Origin: Herminiimonas sp.
GTDB taxonomy: Bacteria; Pseudomonadota; Gammaproteobacteria; Burkholderiales; Burkholderiaceae
DNA length: 17,628 nt
Direction: 5' to 3'
Assembly (NCBI GenBank): GCA_014377155.1
Contig: JACMQD010000019.1
Location: 1-17,628 of the forward strand
A program made the translations under genes and the position numbers. The notes under the pieces were generated by a model, which was not told where the DNA came from, ran no database searches, and was given only the letters and a program-made list of their open reading frames with translations. This document shows, in pieces, positions 14,583 to 17,628 of this stretch. The stretch's first letter is position 1, and every line of letters begins with the position of its first letter.

Positions 14583-15766
14583 CCCGCCGCGTCGCATCGG
14601 CAGCGGACGGCTGGCTACTGTTGCTGGTGGTGCTGGTAGGCCTCAACTTACGCCCGTTGTTGACCTCGGTCAGTCCGCTGTTGCCGGATATCCGCGCTGC
14701 CACCGGCATGGGCTTTCGCACGGCATCGTTGCTCACCGTTCTGCCGGTCGTGATGATGGGCGCCGTCGCACTGCTGGGCGCCCGTATCCACGGCGCCATT
14801 GGGGATCGCTACGGTATTGCGGCGGGCCTGGCGACGATTGCGCTGGCCTGCGGCTATCGCTATGTAGCCGTTAGCACGCCCGAGCTTGTCGCCAGCGCGG
14901 TGGTCGCCGGCAGCGGCGTGGCGATCATCCAAGCCCTCATGCCCGGCATGATCAAGCGTTGCTATCCCACTAGCACCACGCTTGTCATGGGTTGGTATGC
15001 GGCCGCACTGATGGGTGGCGGCGGGCTCGGCGCCATGCTCAGCCCATGGGGTGCGCAATGGATGCATGACTGGCATGCCGGCCTTGGCATGTGGGCAGTG
15101 CTGGCTGGGTCGACGCTCGCGTGGTGGATGGTTGCGCGCATCGCCGCTGCACCGGTCGTCATGGCAGCGCCGCCGTCACAAGGCTTCTGCGGCAGCCGAC
15201 GCGCCTGGCTGCTAGCACTTTACTTTGGCTGGCTCAACGGCGCATATACCAGTCTGGTGGCATGGCTGCCGGCGTTTTATGCCGAACGCGGCTGGAGCAT
15301 GCAGCAGAGCGGCGCGCTGCTGGCAACCATGACGGCGCTGCAGGTGGTGGCGGGCTTGCTGCTGCCACTCCTGTCGCGCCGCAGAATCGATCGCCGTCCG
15401 TGGCTGGCGCTGGGCTTGATCGCCCAGTGTGTCGGATTCGCCGGGTTGATCACGGCGCCCTATGCTCTGCCGTTCGCTTGGATCGCCATACTTGGTTTCG
15501 GTTTGGGTGCGACATTTTCGATGGGCTTGATTCTGGCGCTCGATCATTTGCCGGATCCGCGCCGCGCCGGTGAACTGACCGCCTTCGTGCAAGGCATTGG
15601 TTTCATGCTGGCCGCGTTGTCGCCGTTGATAACTGGGTTGATTCGCGACATGACCGGAAGCTTCATCGCCGCCTGGTGGGTGCTGGCGGGGTCGTCGGTG
15701 GCGTTATTGGTGATTACGTTGCGCTTCCATCCGGATAGCTATGTTGCTGCCATCCCCAACGGATAA
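14549..15766 (+). CDS. CynX/NimT-family MFS transporter
   Basis: This major-facilitator protein of about 405 residues has around 12 membrane segments and the CynX/NimT signature LNLRPLLTSVSPLLPDI (about 32-48) after the first helix begins, plus GLGATFSMGLILALDHLPDP and RAGELTAFVQGIGFMLAALSP near the C-terminus. Relatives transport cyanate, nitroimidazoles and other small compounds across the inner membrane. The start is uncertain: the best candidate is TTG 14549, which lies 34 bases inside the allA-like gene and has no clear ribosome binding site. No in-frame ATG fits before the first helix, so translation probably depends on coupling to allA. It could import an alternative substrate or export an end product; the direction cannot be told. 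Confidence 0.85.
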   Translation: MAGATFAGAVIARRVASAADGWLLLLVVLVGLNLRPLLTSVSPLLPDIRAATGMGFRTASLLTVLPVVMMGAVALLGARIHGAIGDRYGIAAGLATIALACGYRYVAVSTPELVASAVVAGSGVAIIQALMPGMIKRCYPTSTTLVMGWYAAALMGGGGLGAMLSPWGAQWMHDWHAGLGMWAVLAGSTLAWWMVARIAAAPVVMAAPPSQGFCGSRRAWLLALYFGWLNGAYTSLVAWLPAFYAERGWSMQQSGALLATMTALQVVAGLLLPLLSRRRIDRRPWLALGLIAQCVGFAGLITAPYALPFAWIAILGFGLGATFSMGLILALDHLPDPRRAGELTAFVQGIGFMLAALSPLITGLIRDMTGSFIAAWWVLAGSSVALLVITLRFHPDSYVAAIPNG

Positions 15767-16111
15767 CCGAGTTCTGAGCAACGATTGCCGGAAAACGACC
15801 ATACTGCCGTAGTGCCCAACTTGTGAACGGTGGAAGCGGCAAATGCGCTTGCCACGTCGCAAAGGAAGGGTCTCAATTCCGACGCCGACGCCCGCAAGTT
15901 CATGGCGTTGTTGGTTGATCGTGATATCGAGACGGACCTGAACTCGTCCGAACGCGTGCTTCCTGCCACAATGGATTTGGCGATGCAAATGCGTTGTCCG
16001 CTTACGGCGCAGCTTATCTCGAACTGGCATTGTGTGAAGGCCTGTCGATGGCCACGTTTTATGAGGATCTTACATTTGCACATGCGCAGGCCGGTAGAAT
16101 GCGTGTTCTGA
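15767..16111 (+). pseudogene. Decayed VapC-type PIN-domain toxin gene
   Basis: Three pieces of a VapC-like PIN domain follow one another. The first, AVVPNL-stop-TVEAANALA, has TGA where the family has Trp (normally PxLWxxEvaNaL). The second runs on as RKGLNSDADARKFMALLVDR, IETDL and MDLAMQMRCPL. Near 15995-16003 the frame slips, and the +2 frame gives YGAAYLELALCEGLSMATF, YEDLTFAHAQAGRMRVL, matching the family's YDAAYLELA..GLPLAT..DL..AA end. The catalytic Asp of YDAAY is also Gly. The N-terminal quarter with the first catalytic Asp is missing, and no VapB antitoxin is seen. Nonsense change, frameshift and lost residues show a dead gene. VapC toxins cut RNA and often travel on mobile DNA. Confidence 0.72.
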
Positions 16112-16658
16112 TAAATCCGTTCGCTACCGGCGATTTACGGATACACTTGAAGCGTTGTACGGCTATGTAGATGTGTCTTGTTTTTTAGTAAATAAGTAAG
16201 CCCGCATTATGTAAAACCTTTTGCGCGCTCTTAAATGACCGTCAAATGATTTTCGTTAAAACCAACTGGTCGCGCATTTTTGCAAAAACAACTTCGTACT
16301 CGCACTGGCAGTTTTGTTTATTTGCCTGGCTTCGTTCCCCTTGGCTTGCGCTACCGATCATCGATAGACAATGGGCCCTTGTTTGGTCAAGCGGGTTGCA
16401 TGTTTCTTCGGGCGGCCCGGCTATCTTGAAGAATGTTTCCTTGGCGGTCGTGTGCCGGGACTGAACCTGCCGGTCGGCGCGTTGCGCCAGCACACGACCA
16501 CCGCAGGCTCGGTCCTGTGCCCTTGCCTTACAAGATGCGCGCGCCATTTTCCTTGTCTCTCAAGCCTGTGTTGCCCTTTGGTATCGTTTTTCGCAAGACA
16601 ATCCGCGCATCGACTTAATGGGAAGACACGCAACCGTTCAAGTACTTCCTAGTAAATC
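16112..16658. other. Gene-free stretch with a structured inverted repeat
   Basis: No supported coding region. Several short open frames on both strands lack family resemblance and ribosome binding sites. One hydrophobic frame (16266-16367) lacks a start codon. The only notable element is the large inverted repeat at 16443-16502, listed separately. Confidence 0.5.
16443..16502. repeat. Long inverted repeat with internal hairpin
   Basis: GGCGGTCGTGTGC (16443-16455) pairs with GCACACGACCACC (16490-16502), 12 of 13 bases. The 34-base interior contains GGCGC-GTT-GCGCC (16476-16488), a perfect 5-bp stem with a 3-base loop, and a weaker stem before it, giving a three-way-junction shape. No T-tract follows on either strand. 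It may be a transcription end signal, a structured RNA or an insertion-sequence remnant. Confidence 0.45.
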
Positions 16659-17628
16659 CTATGATGGTTTATCGCCTTCCTTGAGCTTTTGTTGTTCAGA
16701 AATTTCCAGAGCGATCTCTGCCGCAGCTTCTGCGGTCATCCCGTCGGTGCGACGCAGGTATTCGGCCTCGCCAACGATGTCACTATGTTTCACGTCCATT
16801 TCCTCAGGCTGCATCATTTCGCCTGGCAGTTCGACTTTGAGTTCATCGATCAGCATGAGCAGTGCCGCCGCCACGGGCAGCGCCAGCAGCGCGCCGCCAA
16901 TACCATACAGCGTGCCCCCGGCGATCAATGCGAATAGCACGATCGACGACGGCAAGCGCAATGAACGGCCATACACGAGTGGAATGACTATCCGGCTCTC
17001 AAACTCTTCGTAGCACAGCAAGAGCACGAATACGACTGTTGCGGCGCCGCTGCCGACGGCGAGGGCAGCCAGTACAGCGGGAATCATGGTCAGAAAAATG
17101 CCGACGAAAGGAAGCACATCGGCAATCCCGCCGAATGCCGCTATCGCAATCGCGTTCGTCACGCCGCACGCAGTAAGTAGGATGAACAGGAAGATCGCCA
17201 TCATGGCGCAGGTCACGACCTGGCCACGCACATAGCCGCCAACGATGGTTTCAAGATGGAGCATGATGCGAGACAGTTTGATGTGATGAGCCCGCGGTAT
17301 GATCGCGAACAATGCGCCGCGTAGCCTGTCCCGGTCAATCATGATATACAGCGCAAGGAAGAAAGCCCCGGCGCCATACGCGACGATTTCGAACAGAGTC
17401 TTTGAAAATGCCACTGCCTGAGCGCTGTACGATTTGAACAGCGCACTGTACTCTACATGTTGCAAGGCGTCAGCCAACGAGCTGGTGAGTGGGTAGGTTG
17501 CAAGGAACTTCACGAGGCGTCCGCGCAAGGCCGGCTCCTGATTCACCAGACTTGCCACTTGCGTGATAAAAGGCGGCACCGTGAATATGGCCAGAGCAAC
17601 CACAATCAACAGCAACGTCACAAACACG
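16659..17628 (-). CDS. AI-2E family transporter, C-terminal part (cut by window edge)
   Basis: About 322 residues of a polytopic inner-membrane protein of the AI-2E transporter family (formerly UPF0118) are visible; the frame is open to the window edge, so the N-terminus is missing. Typical pieces are DVLPFVGIFLTMIPAVLAAL, the segment ESRIVIPLVYGRSLRLP and IAGGTLYGIGGALLALPVAA. The protein ends with an acidic cytoplasmic tail of about 60 residues that follows IDELKVELPGE. Characterised members export autoinducer-2 or act as ion or small-molecule permeases; the role here is unknown. It shows no link to the catabolic island, lies beyond the VapC remnant, and probably belongs to the chromosomal flank. 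Confidence 0.88.
   Translation of the reverse strand, partial: VFVTLLLIVVALAIFTVPPFITQVASLVNQEPALRGRLVKFLATYPLTSSLADALQHVEYSALFKSYSAQAVAFSKTLFEIVAYGAGAFFLALYIMIDRDRLRGALFAIIPRAHHIKLSRIMLHLETIVGGYVRGQVVTCAMMAIFLFILLTACGVTNAIAIAAFGGIADVLPFVGIFLTMIPAVLAALAVGSGAATVVFVLLLCYEEFESRIVIPLVYGRSLRLPSSIVLFALIAGGTLYGIGGALLALPVAAALLMLIDELKVELPGEMMQPEEMDVKHSDIVGEAEYLRRTDGMTAEAAAEIALEISEQQKLKEGDKPS

Noticed and set aside
16266..16367. Hydrophobic frame resembling a small lipoprotein signal (FVLALAVLFICLASFPLACA)
   Set aside because: No start codon or ribosome binding site, poor lipobox, and it ends soon after the cysteine.
16443..16502. tRNA-like fold
   Set aside because: No correct T-arm or anticodon arm; stem lengths do not fit a tRNA.
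1..17628. CRISPR arrays, rRNA, replication origin, phage genes
   Set aside because: No regularly spaced repeats, rRNA-like stretches, DnaA-box clusters or phage structural genes were seen.

Overview
The window is a catabolic gene island of a Gram-negative, probably betaproteobacterial (Burkholderiales/Oxalobacteraceae-like) organism. This placement is inferred from the GC-rich third codon positions, the gene families and the promoter types; no phylogenetic marker is present. The left edge cuts an IS6-family insertion sequence (start of its transposase, minus strand). The right edge cuts an unrelated AI-2E-family membrane protein gene. The catabolic genes lie between them, from about 590 to 15766.

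Layout: (1) 740-2895, plus strand: a hydantoin/allantoin-racemase-like protein overlapped by an amidase-signature hydrolase. (2) 7638 down to 3140, minus strand: an ABC importer (Tat-type binding protein, ATPase, permease) followed by an AtzB/TrzA-type amidohydrolase. (3) 8151-9413, plus strand: an allantoate amidohydrolase/carbamoylase-type M20 enzyme, divergent from the ABC operon. (4) 10198 down to 9437, minus strand: a GntR/FCD regulator. (5) 10480-15766, plus strand: an arylmalonate-decarboxylase/maleate-isomerase-like protein, a dihydropyrimidinase/hydantoinase, an atypical M20 hydrolase, a decayed ORF remnant, a ureidoglycolate-lyase (AllA) homologue and a CynX/NimT-type MFS transporter. 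After this come a decayed VapC-type PIN toxin remnant and about 550 bases without a supported gene.

Family knowledge suggests a nitrogen-scavenging pathway. A cyclic ureide or imide (allantoin-, hydantoin- or dihydropyrimidine-like) would be imported, ring-opened by the hydantoinase, de-carbamoylated by the M20 enzyme(s), and reduced to urea/ammonia and a small acid by the AllA-like lyase and the amidase. The exact substrate cannot be read from sequence.

The control regions support this reading. Three strong -24/-12 (sigma-54) promoters precede the racemase operon (594-609), the ABC operon (7772-7757, minus) and the M20 gene (8085-8100), and NtrC-like boxes lie upstream (436-454; 7948-7964). 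A second layer is a repeated palindrome, ATTGTCGACAAT, found twice side by side plus two variants. It occurs only in the two divergent control regions next to the GntR gene's targets, so it is the best candidate for the GntR operator.

The most unusual proteins are the first racemase homologue, which lacks both catalytic cysteines; the second racemase-superfamily protein, which has the Gly/Cys pattern of arylmalonate decarboxylase; and the second M20 hydrolase, whose bridging aspartate position is valine.
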